Shown here: in pieces, positions 17,739-28,055 of the stretch
How the letters are laid out: every line of letters begins with the position of its first letter
Numbering within the stretch: the stretch's first letter is position 1
NCBI GenBank assembly: GCA_021779135.1
Contig: JAJYBH010000001.1
Location: 1-64,000 of the forward strand
Length of the DNA stretch: 64,000 nt
From: Deltaproteobacteria bacterium
GTDB taxonomy: Bacteria; Desulfobacterota; Desulfuromonadia; Geobacterales; Pseudopelobacteraceae
Direction: 5' to 3'
Notes under the pieces: model-generated
Told to the model about the DNA's origin: nothing
Seen by the model: only the letters and a program-made list of their open reading frames with translations
Databases searched by the model: none
Position numbers and translations under genes: made by a program

Positions 17739-17860
17739 CACAGAGGGCACAGAGGACTCAGAGAAAATCATAAAGGAAATGAATAGGATAACAGGATAAT
17801 ATCCCCCGAACACCATATTCTAGTGGTAATCCTTTGAGTCGTAATCCTGTGTATCCATGC
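17739..17860. repeat. Degenerate repeat element in the leuC-leuD gap
   Basis: CACAGAGG occurs twice (17739-17746 and 17748-17755). Near 17785-17800 there is AGGATAACAGGATAA, opposed by GTAATCCTG with TGTATCC around 17838-17855, giving an imperfect inverted repeat. The AT-rich composition differs from both leu genes. It may be a short intergenic repeat family; that would need a genome-wide count. Confidence 0.4.
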
Positions 17861-17914
17861 TCATGACTGTTAATTTGTAATTGGTTTGTCTCCGTATCCA
17901 CTGCGGCGAAAGTC

Positions 17915-19198
<1,284 letters not shown>

Positions 19199-19379
19199 GT
19201 GTATACCTCTCTCAATACTGTATTAGTGCGTTTGTAGCAGAATTTGACGGCGATGTAAACCGCTGAGCTGAAGTTTGATTTTGTTACATCGTTACCCTGG
19301 TAAATTTGGTGTGGCAAGCCTGAGGTGCGTGGTGTATAAAAAATCTTATACACAATTTCAAACGGCAAGGATTCTAAAT

Positions 19380-20129
19380 ATGAGCCCTGAATATCTTAAA
19401 AAACTGCTGGATGACGTCAAGGACGGAGCAACCACGGTAGACGAAGCGGTGGAATGTCTGCGGCAGCTCCCCTACCAGGATGTCGATTGCGCCCAGGTGG
19501 ACCACCATCGTGAACTGCGTCAGGGGATGCCTGAAATGATTTTCGGCGAAGGCAAGAGTGTCGAGCAGATTGTTCGCATCATGTCAGCCATGGCCAGCAA
19601 GGGCAGCAATATACTTGTGACGCGGATTTCCGCCGAAAAATCCAGGGAGGTCGTGCAGGCCTTCCCGGCGGCAAACTGTCATGAGGAGGCGCGCTGCCTG
19701 ACCCTGCAGCAACATCCACCGGAGCCGCAGGGACGCGGTACCATACTGGTTGTTTCGGCCGGGACTTCCGATATTCCGGTGGCTGCCGAAGCGTTGCTGA
19801 CCGCCCGTTTTCTTGGTAACGAAACCAGCCATGTCTACGACGTAGGCGTGGCCGGTATCCATCGCCTGCTGGCGCGGCGGGAACAGTTGGAAGCGGCCAC
19901 CGTGATAATCGTGGTCGCCGGTATGGAGGGGGCACTCCCCTCGGTAGTGGGTGGAATGGTGAACAAACCGGTCATTGCCGTGCCAACCTCGATCGGCTAC
20001 GGCGCCTCCTTCGGCGGCATCGCGGCGCTGCTGGGGATGCTCAACTCCTGCGCCGCCGGGGTGACGGTCGTCAATATCGATAACGGTTTCGGCGCGGCCT
20101 GTGCGGCAAATTTAATCAACAGGGTGTGA
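19380..20129 (+). CDS. larB: Nickel-pincer cofactor biosynthesis protein LarB
   Basis: A 249-residue protein. LarB carboxylates and hydrolyses nicotinic acid adenine dinucleotide, the first step to the nickel-pincer nucleotide cofactor of lactate racemase-type enzymes. The C-terminal half is PurE-like: VVSAGTSDIPVAAEAL, VAGMEGALPSVVGG and PTSIGYGASFGG. AAGGA about nine bases before ATG 19380 sets the start; the frame is open further up but begins inside the leuC promoter region. larC is 4 kb downstream, separated by toxin-antitoxin genes and a helicase; larE is not in the window. Confidence 0.92.
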   Translation: MSPEYLKKLLDDVKDGATTVDEAVECLRQLPYQDVDCAQVDHHRELRQGMPEMIFGEGKSVEQIVRIMSAMASKGSNILVTRISAEKSREVVQAFPAANCHEEARCLTLQQHPPEPQGRGTILVVSAGTSDIPVAAEALLTARFLGNETSHVYDVGVAGIHRLLARREQLEAATVIIVVAGMEGALPSVVGGMVNKPVIAVPTSIGYGASFGGIAALLGMLNSCAAGVTVVNIDNGFGAACAANLINRV

Positions 20130-20186
20130 GCATATGGGAACCGGCCTGATGTCCATTTCTACATGTGATACCGGCAATCGAATGAA

Positions 20187-20215
20187 TTGTCAGCTGATGT
20201 GCAACGTTGTATATT
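20187..20215 (+). promoter_or_regulatory. Sigma-70 type promoter of the first toxin-antitoxin pair
   Basis: TTGTCA, a 17-base spacer and TATATT lie just upstream of the RHH antitoxin gene. The palindromic operator begins on the next base, a layout expected for autorepression. Confidence 0.6.
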
Positions 20216-20230
20216 GGTATCAATGATACC
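20216..20230. promoter_or_regulatory. Palindromic operator GGTATC-N3-GATACC
   Basis: A perfect six-base inverted repeat spaced by AAT lies between the -10 box and the ribosome site. A further GATACC half-site is at 20167-20172. The likely ligand is the ribbon-helix-helix antitoxin encoded directly downstream. Confidence 0.6.
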
Positions 20231-20243
20231 GCGGAGGTGATTT

Positions 20244-20519
20244 ATGGCCGGCAGCAGACAACTGGGGCTCAGGCTTGACGAAAACGACAGCATGAATCTG
20301 AAGCGGATTGCACAGCGCGAAGGGCGCAACGAGCAGGATGTAATCAGGGATTCATTGCGCATGTACGTGCGTGGCGCCGATGAACAAAAGGAATTCTTCG
20401 ATTCGGTGGAACGAGGTTGGTACGAGCTTCGTTCCGGATTGGGAGATGTCGTCGCTGAGGGGGATGCGTTTTACGATTCTCTCAAGAAAGATCTGCGAAA
20501 TGGGAAAACGTCAGCTTAA
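20244..20519 (+). CDS. Ribbon-helix-helix antitoxin
   Basis: A 91-residue protein. The N-terminal strand QLGLRLDEND and the helices around LKRIAQREGRNEQDVIRDSLRMYV fit a CopG/ParD-like DNA-binding fold. The acidic C-terminal half should wrap the toxin. GGAGG seven bases upstream sets the start, and the last 20 bases overlap the toxin gene. Autorepression through the palindrome at 20216 is likely. Confidence 0.78.
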   Translation: MAGSRQLGLRLDENDSMNLKRIAQREGRNEQDVIRDSLRMYVRGADEQKEFFDSVERGWYELRSGLGDVVAEGDAFYDSLKKDLRNGKTSA

Positions 20520-20847
20520 GCGCTCACTGGAATATCAGGTCAGGGTCCGGCGATATGCGGAGGGGTTGGCGGAGCGTTACCGGCTGGAGATTGCGGAAGC
20601 GTTTCTGGATCGCATTGAAGCGGCAGAAAAGTTTCTTTGTGACAACAATCTCGCTGGGACTGATTCCCCCTACCTGCTTGCCGGTCAGCAGGTGGTGCTT
20701 AAAGAGTTGTACATTGATTCCGGACCGGTCAAGTACTGCGTCAACTATGAAGTAACGGACGAATATGTGGGCCTGATTTCGTTATGGCACGGCGAGGGTT
20801 CGCGGAAAACGGGCATGCTTATTCGACTGTGGGGAATGAATCGATAG
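20500..20847 (+). CDS. ParE/RelE-superfamily toxin
   Basis: A 115-residue basic protein whose size, partner and layout fit the ParE/RelE fold. The N-terminal helices carry RRYAEGLAERYRLEIAEAFLDRI, and the C-terminal strands include KYCVNYEVTDEYVGLISLWHGE. The ATG at 20500 lies within the antitoxin's last codons; a start upstream in the same frame would overlap most of the antitoxin. Family toxins poison gyrase (ParE) or cut mRNA on the ribosome (RelE); the catalytic residues are not clear enough to choose. Confidence 0.72.
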   Translation: MGKRQLKRSLEYQVRVRRYAEGLAERYRLEIAEAFLDRIEAAEKFLCDNNLAGTDSPYLLAGQQVVLKELYIDSGPVKYCVNYEVTDEYVGLISLWHGEGSRKTGMLIRLWGMNR

Positions 20848-20975
20848 AAATATCCTATTCGGCTACACGGTACTACGTCCGATAACATCATAGCGACACT
20901 CGAAAAGAGTCATACCTGTTCCGTGTTGACCGTGGATCGATATTTTGCGGAAATACCGGGAATAATTAGGGACTT
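20848..20975 (+). pseudogene. Possible relic of a PIN-domain toxin C-terminus
   Basis: The bases after the toxin stop remain open in the same frame for about 40 codons and contain a stretch reading CSVLTVDRYFAEIPGI. That resembles the last conserved block of VapC-type PIN domains (LLTTDRHF type). No start, catalytic acid triad or partner is present, so if real this is a decayed fragment. Confidence 0.3.
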
Positions 20976-20981
20976 CCCGCA

Positions 20982-21284
20982 TTACGGCTCAGAAAGTCGT
21001 GTTTCAATGTCCATATGTCCGTGCAGGACACGGACAATCTCGATCGTGTCGACGAGAGTTTGGCGGTAAAAAATTACATGACTGCCAGCATTCAATTTCC
21101 GATAGCCAATTCGAATATCACTGCAATCCTTCCCTTTGAGCGGGTTGGCAGCCAACTGTTGAAATGAAACATCCAGCATTTGTAGATACAAGTTGCGCTG
21201 TTCACGCCCCCAACGGTTTTGTGTGAACCTGGCGATCTCTTTCAAATCTGCCTTTGCCATGTTTGTGAGGGAAAATGAGGGCAT
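20982..21284 (-). CDS. parE: ParE-family toxin of a second toxin-antitoxin pair
   Basis: A 100-residue protein with the ParE pattern: SLTNMAKADLKEIARFTQNR at the start, RKLNAGSHVIFYRQ in the middle strands and VRVLHGHMD near the end. Known ParE toxins act on DNA gyrase. Its ATG overlaps the antitoxin stop by one base (TGATG), so the pair is translationally coupled. It is convergent with the first toxin-antitoxin pair. Confidence 0.85.
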   Translation of the reverse strand: MPSFSLTNMAKADLKEIARFTQNRWGREQRNLYLQMLDVSFQQLAANPLKGKDCSDIRIGYRKLNAGSHVIFYRQTLVDTIEIVRVLHGHMDIETRLSEP

Positions 21285-21526
21285 CAGTTTAAACTTTCAC
21301 CATCAAGTTCAGAGAGTAAGCTCTTGAGCGAATAATCAGCGGTGCCGCTTTCTTCACCCTCAACAAGCGCACGGCGTAGCAGCGACAACTTGGTTTCCCG
21401 TTCTTCCAATAGTCGCAGACCGGCACGAATTGTTTCACTTGCTGAACCAAATCGGCCTTGGACAACCTGCTGAGAAATGAAATTTTCGTAGTGTTTGCCA
21501 AGAGTAACACTGGTGTTTTTATGCAT
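21284..21526 (-). CDS. parD: ParD-family antitoxin
   Basis: An 80-residue ribbon-helix-helix antitoxin. The TSVTLGKHYENFISQQVVQG start, FGSASETIRAGLRLLEERE middle and a flexible acidic tail are typical of ParD. A GAGGTC ribosome site precedes the ATG at 21526. It should repress its own promoter through the palindrome at 21554-21580 and neutralise the ParE encoded next. Confidence 0.87.
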   Translation of the reverse strand: MHKNTSVTLGKHYENFISQQVVQGRFGSASETIRAGLRLLEERETKLSLLRRALVEGEESGTADYSLKSLLSELDGESLN

Positions 21527-21553
21527 GAGATGACCTCCATCAAAGCCATTATA

Positions 21554-21580
21554 ATACCAAACTATAATATTTATTGGTAT
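21554..21580. promoter_or_regulatory. Palindromic operator upstream of parD
   Basis: ATACCAA and TTGGTAT flank a 13-base AT-rich core that includes TATAAT-like sequence, so binding would mask the promoter. The 10-mer TATTGGTATC at 21572-21581 is identical to 20212-20221 in front of the other antitoxin. Confidence 0.6.
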
Positions 21581-21746
21581 CGGTCAACAGGTAAGGTGGC
21601 AGGAATATTCCAACAACTTCAAAAACAGTAATCGGAATGAAAAAGAGAAGATGTCCCACGCTCGGCGGCAGACGGTCGCGATAAGACCGCGCCGCTGCGC
21701 CTCATACCCGATTAAGCGACAGGAAAACCTCATCCCCGGAGAACCC

Positions 21747-24299
21747 ATGAAAAAAAGTAAAACCCCGAAAAAACGCCCCGGCAGCCGCTCCGCTGAATCC
21801 GCTACAACAATAAAACCCCCAAAGCAGGCCAAGCTCAGCCGGACCCACAAGCCGGAAGATATGACGCTGGAAGAGTGGCAGCGCCAACTGCGGATGGAGT
21901 ACGGTGAAAGCCAGGAATTTCTCCTGGAAAATCGCGGCGACCATCCGGTGTTCTCCGAATTTGCCCTGACAAACCCCGTGTCAAACAGAACCTACCGCAT
22001 CGCCATCCGCGGTGACCAGGCGGGGGATAATTTCTGCTCCTGCCCGGATTTCCGCATCAGCGGACTGGGCGTCTGCAAGCATATTTCTTTCACCCTTGCC
22101 CGCTTGAAGGGTACGAAGGCGAACGCACGGCACTTCAAGCAGGGCTTCAATCAGACCTGGTCGGAAATCTATCTTTCCTACGGACTGAAACGCGAGGTCA
22201 GACTGCGCCTGGGGAGTACGGCGCCCGTTCCTGTTTGCAAACTGGCGCAACGCTATTTTTCCGCTGATGGTATTCTCAAGGAGCAACGCTTCAGCGACAT
22301 AACTGATTTTATTGACAAGGCGTCCAGCCAGCCAGGCCATGAACTGCGCTGTTATGACGATGTCATAGCATTCATCGCCGCGCGTCAGGATGTCGTTCAT
22401 CGCCAAGCCCTGATTGATGATGCGTTCCCGGCGGGAATCGATGCGCCACTCTTTGGCTCGCTCATCAAAGCATCCCTGTATCCCTACCAGCGGGAAGGGA
22501 TCCTGTTCGCGTCACGGGCAGGGCGGTCGCTGCTGGCCGATGATATGGGGCTCGGCAAGACCGTCCAGGCCATAGCGGTGGCGGAGGTCATGGCGAGGCT
22601 GTTTGGCGTCGCCAAGGTTCTGGTTGTTTCTCCAACCTCATTAAAACACCAGTGGAAGGGTGAGATCGATTCCTTCACCGACCGGACAGCGACCGTGATT
22701 GAAGGGGTGACCCAGCAACGCTGCGAGTTGTACCGATCTGATTCGTTTTTCAAGCTGGTGAATTACGAGCTCATCTACCGGGATGCGGACCTTATCGCGG
22801 CATGGGCCCCTGATCTGATTATCCTGGACGAGGCGCAGCGGATCAAAAACTGGCAGACCCGCACGGCCCAGGCGGTGAAGCGCCTGGAATCGCCGTTTGC
22901 CCTGGTTCTTAGCGGCACGCCGCTGGAAAATCGGATCGAGGAGCTCCATTCGATTATGGAGTTCGTGGATTGTCATCACCTGGGGCCGCTCTACCGCTTT
23001 GTCCATGCGCACCGGGTGACGGATCATGCCGGCAAGTTGGTGGGGTACAAGGAATTGGACAAGATCCGCGCCTCCTTGAGCGGCGTCATGATCCGACGGA
23101 AAAAGAGCCAGGTGCTGAAGCAGCTTCCCGAACGGATCGATAAGAATTTCTTTGTGCCGATGACACCGGAACAGACGGCCATTCATCAGGATTACGCCGA
23201 TATGGTGGCGCAACTGGTGAACAAGTGGCGACGTTTCCGCTTCCTCAGCGAGGCTGATAGTTTGCGCCTTCGTATCGCCCTGGCCAATATGCGCATGGTG
23301 TCGGACAATACCTGGCTGGTTGACAAGAAAACCGTGCGTGGGCCGAAAATCGGGGAGTTAGAGAAACTTCTGCGGGAGCTGGTTGTCGAGGGCGGCGAAA
23401 AGGTCGTCATCTTCAGCCAGTGGCTCAGAATGAATGAGCTGGTGGAACAGGTGCTGGAACGCCTTCAAATCGGTCATGTCCATTTGAACGGTTCCGTGCC
23501 GTCCAAAGAGCGCAAGCATCTCATGAGCCGTTTCAAGTTCGACCCTGCCTGCAATGTTTTCCTCTCCACCGATGCCGGCGGGGTAGGGCTGAATCTCCAA
23601 AGCGGCTCGGTTGTGATCAACCTGGATATCCCCTGGAACCCGGCCATCCTGGAGCAGCGCATTGCCAGGGTCCACCGCATGGGTCAGAAAAAGCCGGTAC
23701 GGGTGATCAATTTTATCTCCCGCAACTCCATCGAGGAGCGTATCCTTGACCTGCTGCGCTTCAAAAAGGCGGTCTTTGCCGGGGCGTTGGATGAGGATGG
23801 ACGTGATACGGTGATGATTGGCGAATCCCAGCTCGAATCCTTCATGAATTCGGTGGAGAATCTGACCGGTGGTATGGAGCCGGCAGATTTGCCTGGTGGA
23901 CAAGAGCTCTGGCGCAACGAACAAGATGCGGAGGAGGCGGGAGAGGAGATCGTTGCTGAGGTTGCTGAAGATGAAGCGGAGGCAACTACCTCTTCAAAAG
24001 CAATAAAATCAGGTGGAGCGACAGTAACCCCGCCATTGAGCGAGCTGTTGCAAAGCGGCGCGCGGTTCCTCATGGAACTGGGACAGGCGCTTGCACCACA
24101 GCCGGACGTTGTCGATAGAGCAGCCGGAACTACCAGTGGCGAGGTCACTCGGACAGGCCCGCTTAGCGGGTTAGTGGCTGTTGACGAGGCTACCGGCAAG
24201 AGATGCCTGAAGATTCCGTTGCCGGAACCGGAGGCAATGAACTCAATCGTTTCCGGTTTGAGTCAGCTGCTGGCAGGGTTTATGGCGGGGAGGAAGTAA
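21747..24299 (+). CDS. SWIM zinc-finger SNF2-family helicase/ATPase
   Basis: An 850-residue protein. Cys97, Cys99, Cys110 and His112 form a SWIM zinc finger (CxC-x10-CxH). The SNF2 ATPase core follows: Lys271 in DDMGLGKT (Walker A), DEAQ at 361-364, LSGTPLENR, and the helicase C domain with STDAGGVGLNLQ and RIARVHRMGQKKPV. It should be a double-strand DNA translocase rather than a strand-separating helicase. A low-complexity acidic linker follows the core near residue 730. GGAG seven bases before ATG 21747 sets the start. It sits between toxin-antitoxin genes and larC; a role in repair, transcription recycling or defence cannot be decided. Confidence 0.9.
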   Translation: MKKSKTPKKRPGSRSAESATTIKPPKQAKLSRTHKPEDMTLEEWQRQLRMEYGESQEFLLENRGDHPVFSEFALTNPVSNRTYRIAIRGDQAGDNFCSCPDFRISGLGVCKHISFTLARLKGTKANARHFKQGFNQTWSEIYLSYGLKREVRLRLGSTAPVPVCKLAQRYFSADGILKEQRFSDITDFIDKASSQPGHELRCYDDVIAFIAARQDVVHRQALIDDAFPAGIDAPLFGSLIKASLYPYQREGILFASRAGRSLLADDMGLGKTVQAIAVAEVMARLFGVAKVLVVSPTSLKHQWKGEIDSFTDRTATVIEGVTQQRCELYRSDSFFKLVNYELIYRDADLIAAWAPDLIILDEAQRIKNWQTRTAQAVKRLESPFALVLSGTPLENRIEELHSIMEFVDCHHLGPLYRFVHAHRVTDHAGKLVGYKELDKIRASLSGVMIRRKKSQVLKQLPERIDKNFFVPMTPEQTAIHQDYADMVAQLVNKWRRFRFLSEADSLRLRIALANMRMVSDNTWLVDKKTVRGPKIGELEKLLRELVVEGGEKVVIFSQWLRMNELVEQVLERLQIGHVHLNGSVPSKERKHLMSRFKFDPACNVFLSTDAGGVGLNLQSGSVVINLDIPWNPAILEQRIARVHRMGQKKPVRVINFISRNSIEERILDLLRFKKAVFAGALDEDGRDTVMIGESQLESFMNSVENLTGGMEPADLPGGQELWRNEQDAEEAGEEIVAEVAEDEAEATTSSKAIKSGGATVTPPLSELLQSGARFLMELGQALAPQPDVVDRAAGTTSGEVTRTGPLSGLVAVDEATGKRCLKIPLPEPEAMNSIVSGLSQLLAGFMAGRK

Positions 24300-24303
24300 T
24301 CCC

Positions 24304-25455
24304 ATGAATATTCTTTATCTAGACTGTCAATCCGGCATCTCCGGCGACATGGCCGTGGGGGCGCTGCTGGACCTCGGCGTGCCGCTGGAATTGCTGAGGG
24401 CGGAGCTGACCAAGCTGGGACTGTCGTCGGACTCCTACGCACTTTCCACCCACCGCACCGAGCGCCAGCATGTTGCTGCATTGAAATTTGATGTGCAGGT
24501 GAATGACCACCACACCCACCGGCACTATGCCGGTATCGACGCCATGATTGCCGGCAGCGCCCTTGCCGATCCGGTTAAGGAAACCTCCCGCCGAATCTTT
24601 CGTCGCCTGGCCGAGGCCGAGGCGAAGGTGCACGGGGTTGCCGTTGAGGATGTGCATTTCCACGAGGTCGGGGCGGTTGATTCCATTGTCGATATCGTCG
24701 GAACTGTCATATGCCTGGAGTATCTGGGTGTTGAGGCGGTCTACGCTGCAGCGCTTCCGCTGGGGAGCGGTTTTATCGAGACCGCACACGGCCGGCTGCC
24801 GGTGCCGGCCCCTGCAACGGCTGAACTGCTGCGGGGCATGCCGGTGCACGGCGGCTGCGGCGAGGGCGAACGGGTGACCCCCACCGGTGCGGCTATTCTG
24901 GTAGCCTTGGCAACCAGTCCTGGCACACGACCGGACATGACCCTCCTGCGGGTCGGCAACGGCGCCGGCGGCAAGGATTTCAGCGACTGTCCCAACATCC
25001 TGCGGGCCTTCCTCGGCACGGATTCAGGCGGGGGGACAGAAGAGGCACGGGAGGTGTCCTGCAATCTCGACGATGTGACGGCCGAGGTCATCGGCTATGT
25101 ACAGGAACTGCTGCTGGAGAGGGGGGCCCTGGATGTGTGGCTGGTACCTGTGCAGATGAAAAAGGGGCGCCCGGGGGTGGTGCTGACGTTTCTATGCCTG
25201 CCGACCGACCTGGAGCGCCTGGCGGCGCTGGTCATGTCGGAAACCGGCACCCTGGGCGTGAGGTACACCTCCTTGCGGCGCATCGTGCAGTCACGGCGGA
25301 TTGAGGAGCGCGACACACAGTTCGGCCGGGTGCGTTTCAAGGTCAGCGAGTTCGGAGAGAAACCCGAATACGAGGATTGTCGCCGCATCGCCCGTGAACG
25401 CGGCATTCCCTGCCGGGTCGTCATGCAACGGCTGTTGCGTAAGGAAGAACCATGA
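24304..25455 (+). CDS. larC: Nickel-pincer cofactor nickel chelatase LarC
   Basis: A 383-residue protein. LarC inserts nickel into the bis-thiocarboxylated pyridinium nucleotide in a CTP-dependent reaction. The N-terminal [18 protein letters not shown], the His-rich loop [24 protein letters not shown] and [12 protein letters not shown] are hallmark blocks. It is made as one unbroken frame, unlike the frameshift-dependent Lactobacillus gene. It starts four bases after the helicase stop and overlaps cinA by four bases, so it has been joined to new neighbours. Confidence 0.92.
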   Translation: MNILYLDCQSGISGDMAVGALLDLGVPLELLRAELTKLGLSSDSYALSTHRTERQHVAALKFDVQVNDHHTHRHYAGIDAMIAGSALADPVKETSRRIFRRLAEAEAKVHGVAVEDVHFHEVGAVDSIVDIVGTVICLEYLGVEAVYAAALPLGSGFIETAHGRLPVPAPATAELLRGMPVHGGCGEGERVTPTGAAILVALATSPGTRPDMTLLRVGNGAGGKDFSDCPNILRAFLGTDSGGGTEEAREVSCNLDDVTAEVIGYVQELLLERGALDVWLVPVQMKKGRPGVVLTFLCLPTDLERLAALVMSETGTLGVRYTSLRRIVQSRRIEERDTQFGRVRFKVSEFGEKPEYEDCRRIARERGIPCRVVMQRLLRKEEP

Positions 25456-26699
25456 AGATAGCAACCTTGAGTGTGGGCGATGAACTGCTCTGCGGCCAGA
25501 TTACGGACACCAATGCCGGCACGATAGCTGAAGTGCTCCTCTCGCACGGGCTGCGGGTGCAACGGCATATGGCTGTCGGCGACAGTGAACCGGACATCAT
25601 CGAAGCCATTTTGGGGCTCGCCAGAAACAGCGATGCCATTATCGTGACCGGCGGCCTGGGGCCGACGGCGGATGATCTGACCGCCCGGGCCGCGGCCCGG
25701 GCAACCGGCCGGCGTCTGGTCCTGAATGATCATGCCAAGGCCCATGTTCGTGAAATGTCCGGCCGTCTGCCATCGCTGGTCGTCTGCCCGCTGAATGACA
25801 AGCAGGCCATGATTCCCGCCAAGACGGTCCTGATACCGAACCCGACCGGCACCGCCTGCGGTTTTCACCTGATGAACAACGGCTGTTTCATGTTTTTCCT
25901 GCCGGGAGTGCCTTCCGAGATGTCCCGGATGCTGCACGACTCCGTAATCCCCTTTCTTGCGGAACGGACCACCGGCAAGCGCGCGATCCGCATGGAACGC
26001 CTGAACGTCTTCGGCCCCGGCGAGGCCGAGGTGGATGAGATGCTGGGTGGTATTGCCCGGCCGGACCAGGGTCTGTACCTGGGGATATGCGTTACGTTTC
26101 CCTGGATGCGCATTACACTGCGGGCTGAAGCGGATGGTGACGACAAGGCCTCGGCACTGCTTGACCCCGCTGTCAGCCTGGTGCGGGAACGGCTTCAGGA
26201 GTACGTCTTTTCGAATGGTGACCGTACCATCGACGAGATCATTGCCGAACTGTTCATCCGGAAGGGGATGACACTGTCGCTGGCGGAATCCTGTACCGGC
26301 GGGATGATTGCCCAGAGAATCACCTCGATCTCCGGCAGTTCCCGTTATTTTCTGGAGGGGGCGGTAACCTACAGCAATGCCGCCAAGTCCCGTCAGCTGG
26401 AGGTGGGGCCGGCGTTGCTGGCGGAAAAGGGCGCGGTCAGCCGCGAGGTGGCTTCGGCCATGGCCAAAGGGGTGCGCCGGGCCGCGGGCAGCCATCTGGG
26501 ACTGGCTGTCACCGGAATCGCCGGGCCGGACGGCGGCACCGACGACAAACCGGTCGGCACGGTGTTCATCTCCCTGGCGGCCCCGGACGGTTGCTGGACC
26601 AAGCGTTTCCGGTTCAGCGGCAGTCGCGACGAAATCCGCATTATCACGACCTGGACGGCGCTTGACTGGCTGCGGCGCTACCTGCTTAAGAAGGAGTAG
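25452..26699 (+). CDS. cinA: CinA-like protein (competence/damage-inducible; nicotinamide-nucleotide amidase)
   Basis: A 415-residue protein with an N-terminal MoCF-like domain ([30 protein letters not shown]) and the C-terminal amidase domain ([33 protein letters not shown]). The family deamidates NMN and may remove ADP-ribose-related nucleotides. ATG at 25452 overlaps the larC stop as ATGA. cinA next to recA is a common arrangement; here two extra genes lie in between. Confidence 0.92.
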   Translation: MKIATLSVGDELLCGQITDTNAGTIAEVLLSHGLRVQRHMAVGDSEPDIIEAILGLARNSDAIIVTGGLGPTADDLTARAAARATGRRLVLNDHAKAHVREMSGRLPSLVVCPLNDKQAMIPAKTVLIPNPTGTACGFHLMNNGCFMFFLPGVPSEMSRMLHDSVIPFLAERTTGKRAIRMERLNVFGPGEAEVDEMLGGIARPDQGLYLGICVTFPWMRITLRAEADGDDKASALLDPAVSLVRERLQEYVFSNGDRTIDEIIAELFIRKGMTLSLAESCTGGMIAQRITSISGSSRYFLEGAVTYSNAAKSRQLEVGPALLAEKGAVSREVASAMAKGVRRAAGSHLGLAVTGIAGPDGGTDDKPVGTVFISLAAPDGCWTKRFRFSGSRDEIRIITTWTALDWLRRYLLKKE

Positions 26700-26730
26700 A
26701 TACGCTTTCATAAGTTGCTTGTCATCATCC

Positions 26731-26766
26731 CCTCGTGGAACATGAAACGAGGCGGCAGCTTTTTTT
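26731..26766 (+). terminator. Probable terminator after cinA
   Basis: CCTCGT pairs with ACGAGG around a ten-base loop, and seven T follow after a seven-base gap. The gap weakens the call, but there is no better candidate downstream of cinA. Confidence 0.4.
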
Positions 26767-26891
26767 CATCATAAATGTCACCTAGAGACGTATTGTGTCA
26801 CCCTCCCGTGGTATCCTTCAAAAAGATTGTAACTGTTTGGATTTTGTATTTGTCAGTGCGGACATTTTGGCCCAAAGAAGGAGTACGTGCC

Positions 26892-27737
26892 ATGACAAAA
26901 AGCGAGCTTATTCGGGTAGCTGTTTTTGAAGGAAAGCATATTCGCAAAATCTTGCATGAAGGCGAATGGTGGTTTGCAGTAATTGATATCGTGGAAGTAC
27001 TCACCGGAAGCAGCATTCCTAAACGGTACTGGAGCGATCTCAAAAGAAAGCTTGCCAGGGAAGGCTATTTCGAGTTGTACGAAAAAATCGTACAACTGAA
27101 ATTCGAAGCAGCCGATGGCAAGTTCTACTCCACCGACTGCGCAGATACCGAGACGATGTTCCGTATCATCCAGTCCATCCCGTCACCCAAGGTAGAACCT
27201 CTGAAACGCTGGCTGGCCAAGGTCGGCAAGGAGCGGATCGACGAGATCGAAAATCCGGAACTCTCCATGGAGCGGATGAAGTCCCTCTACGAGAAAAAGG
27301 GCTATCCGAAAGATTGGATCGACAAACGGATGCGGGGGATAGCCGTCCGGCAGGACCTGACAGACGAATGGCAGAATCGAGGCGCCGGAACAAGCCTGGA
27401 GTATGCGATACTGACCAACGAGATCATGCAGGGGACGTTTGATCTGAAGGTGGAGGATTACAAGCAGGTCAAGGGATTGGAACGGGAAAATCTGCGCGAT
27501 CACATGACCGACATTGAGTTGATCCTGACCATGCTGGCCGAGGCGACGACTACCAAGCTCCACCGCGACCGGGATTCAAAGGGATTCGAGCCGCTGAAAA
27601 AGGATGCCCAGGAGGGTGGAGCCGTGGCCGGCAGCACACGCAGGGATATTGAGAAGCGGTCGGGCAAGCCGGTGGTGACGGGAGAAAATTTCAAGGGATT
27701 GACGGGGAAAGGGCGGAAGAAGCCTGAAATTGGCTGA
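26892..27737 (+). CDS. BRO-N domain protein (phage antirepressor / DinD-like)
   Basis: A 281-residue protein. The N-terminal 100 residues have the BRO-N/antirepressor pattern: IRKILHEGEWWFAVIDIVEV, a KRYWSDLKRKL helix and QLKFEAADGKFYSTDCADTE, ending in WLAKVGKERIDEIENPE. The central part (SLEYAILTNEIMQGTFDLKV) matches DinD-like proteins and the tail is basic. GGAG nine bases before ATG 26892 gives the start. Such genes come from phages and mobile elements. Known relatives modulate repressors or RecA filaments, which is notable because recA is 1 kb downstream, but any link is conjecture. Confidence 0.8.
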   Translation: MTKSELIRVAVFEGKHIRKILHEGEWWFAVIDIVEVLTGSSIPKRYWSDLKRKLAREGYFELYEKIVQLKFEAADGKFYSTDCADTETMFRIIQSIPSPKVEPLKRWLAKVGKERIDEIENPELSMERMKSLYEKKGYPKDWIDKRMRGIAVRQDLTDEWQNRGAGTSLEYAILTNEIMQGTFDLKVEDYKQVKGLERENLRDHMTDIELILTMLAEATTTKLHRDRDSKGFEPLKKDAQEGGAVAGSTRRDIEKRSGKPVVTGENFKGLTGKGRKKPEIG

Positions 27738-28055
27738 GGTTTGAAGAAGTGAAACCTAGGCATAATCATAAAATGTTTAGAAGTTAAATCTATGGCTAAA
27801 GCCGGTAAAATCTGCTATGGCAAATAGACTGGATCGGACTGGGTGGCGCGCACCAGTAAGTGTTTAGGGCCGGTTTTGTTGCTGTTAGGGATCGGATAGG
27901 TTTTGTGGGGTAAAGGCGTGGGATGGGTGCCGTGGCCTCTGGGGCTTGGATTAATGCAACAAAGCAAATTTGACCTTGATGAGGTATCTATCAAGTCGCA
28001 TTCTATAACGAAAATGAAAAATTAGATGCCATTGGGCCCATTCCAAGGAGGAAGT
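27738..28055. other. 318-base gap with no supported gene
   Basis: A mixed stretch; its middle part has G-rich, codon-like but stop-broken sequence. A 23-codon frame at 27954-28025 lacks a good ribosome site and is probably chance. No hairpin terminator or clear promoter was recognised. It may be debris of an inserted element. Confidence 0.5.

Noticed and set aside
25095-26711. 538-codon minus-strand frame opposite larC/cinA
   Set aside because: It lies antisense to two well-supported genes, covers both, and shows low-complexity Gly/His/Gln-rich composition typical of shadow frames.
27954-28025. 23-codon frame before the orphan gene
   Set aside because: No ribosome site, no family, and short enough to be chance.
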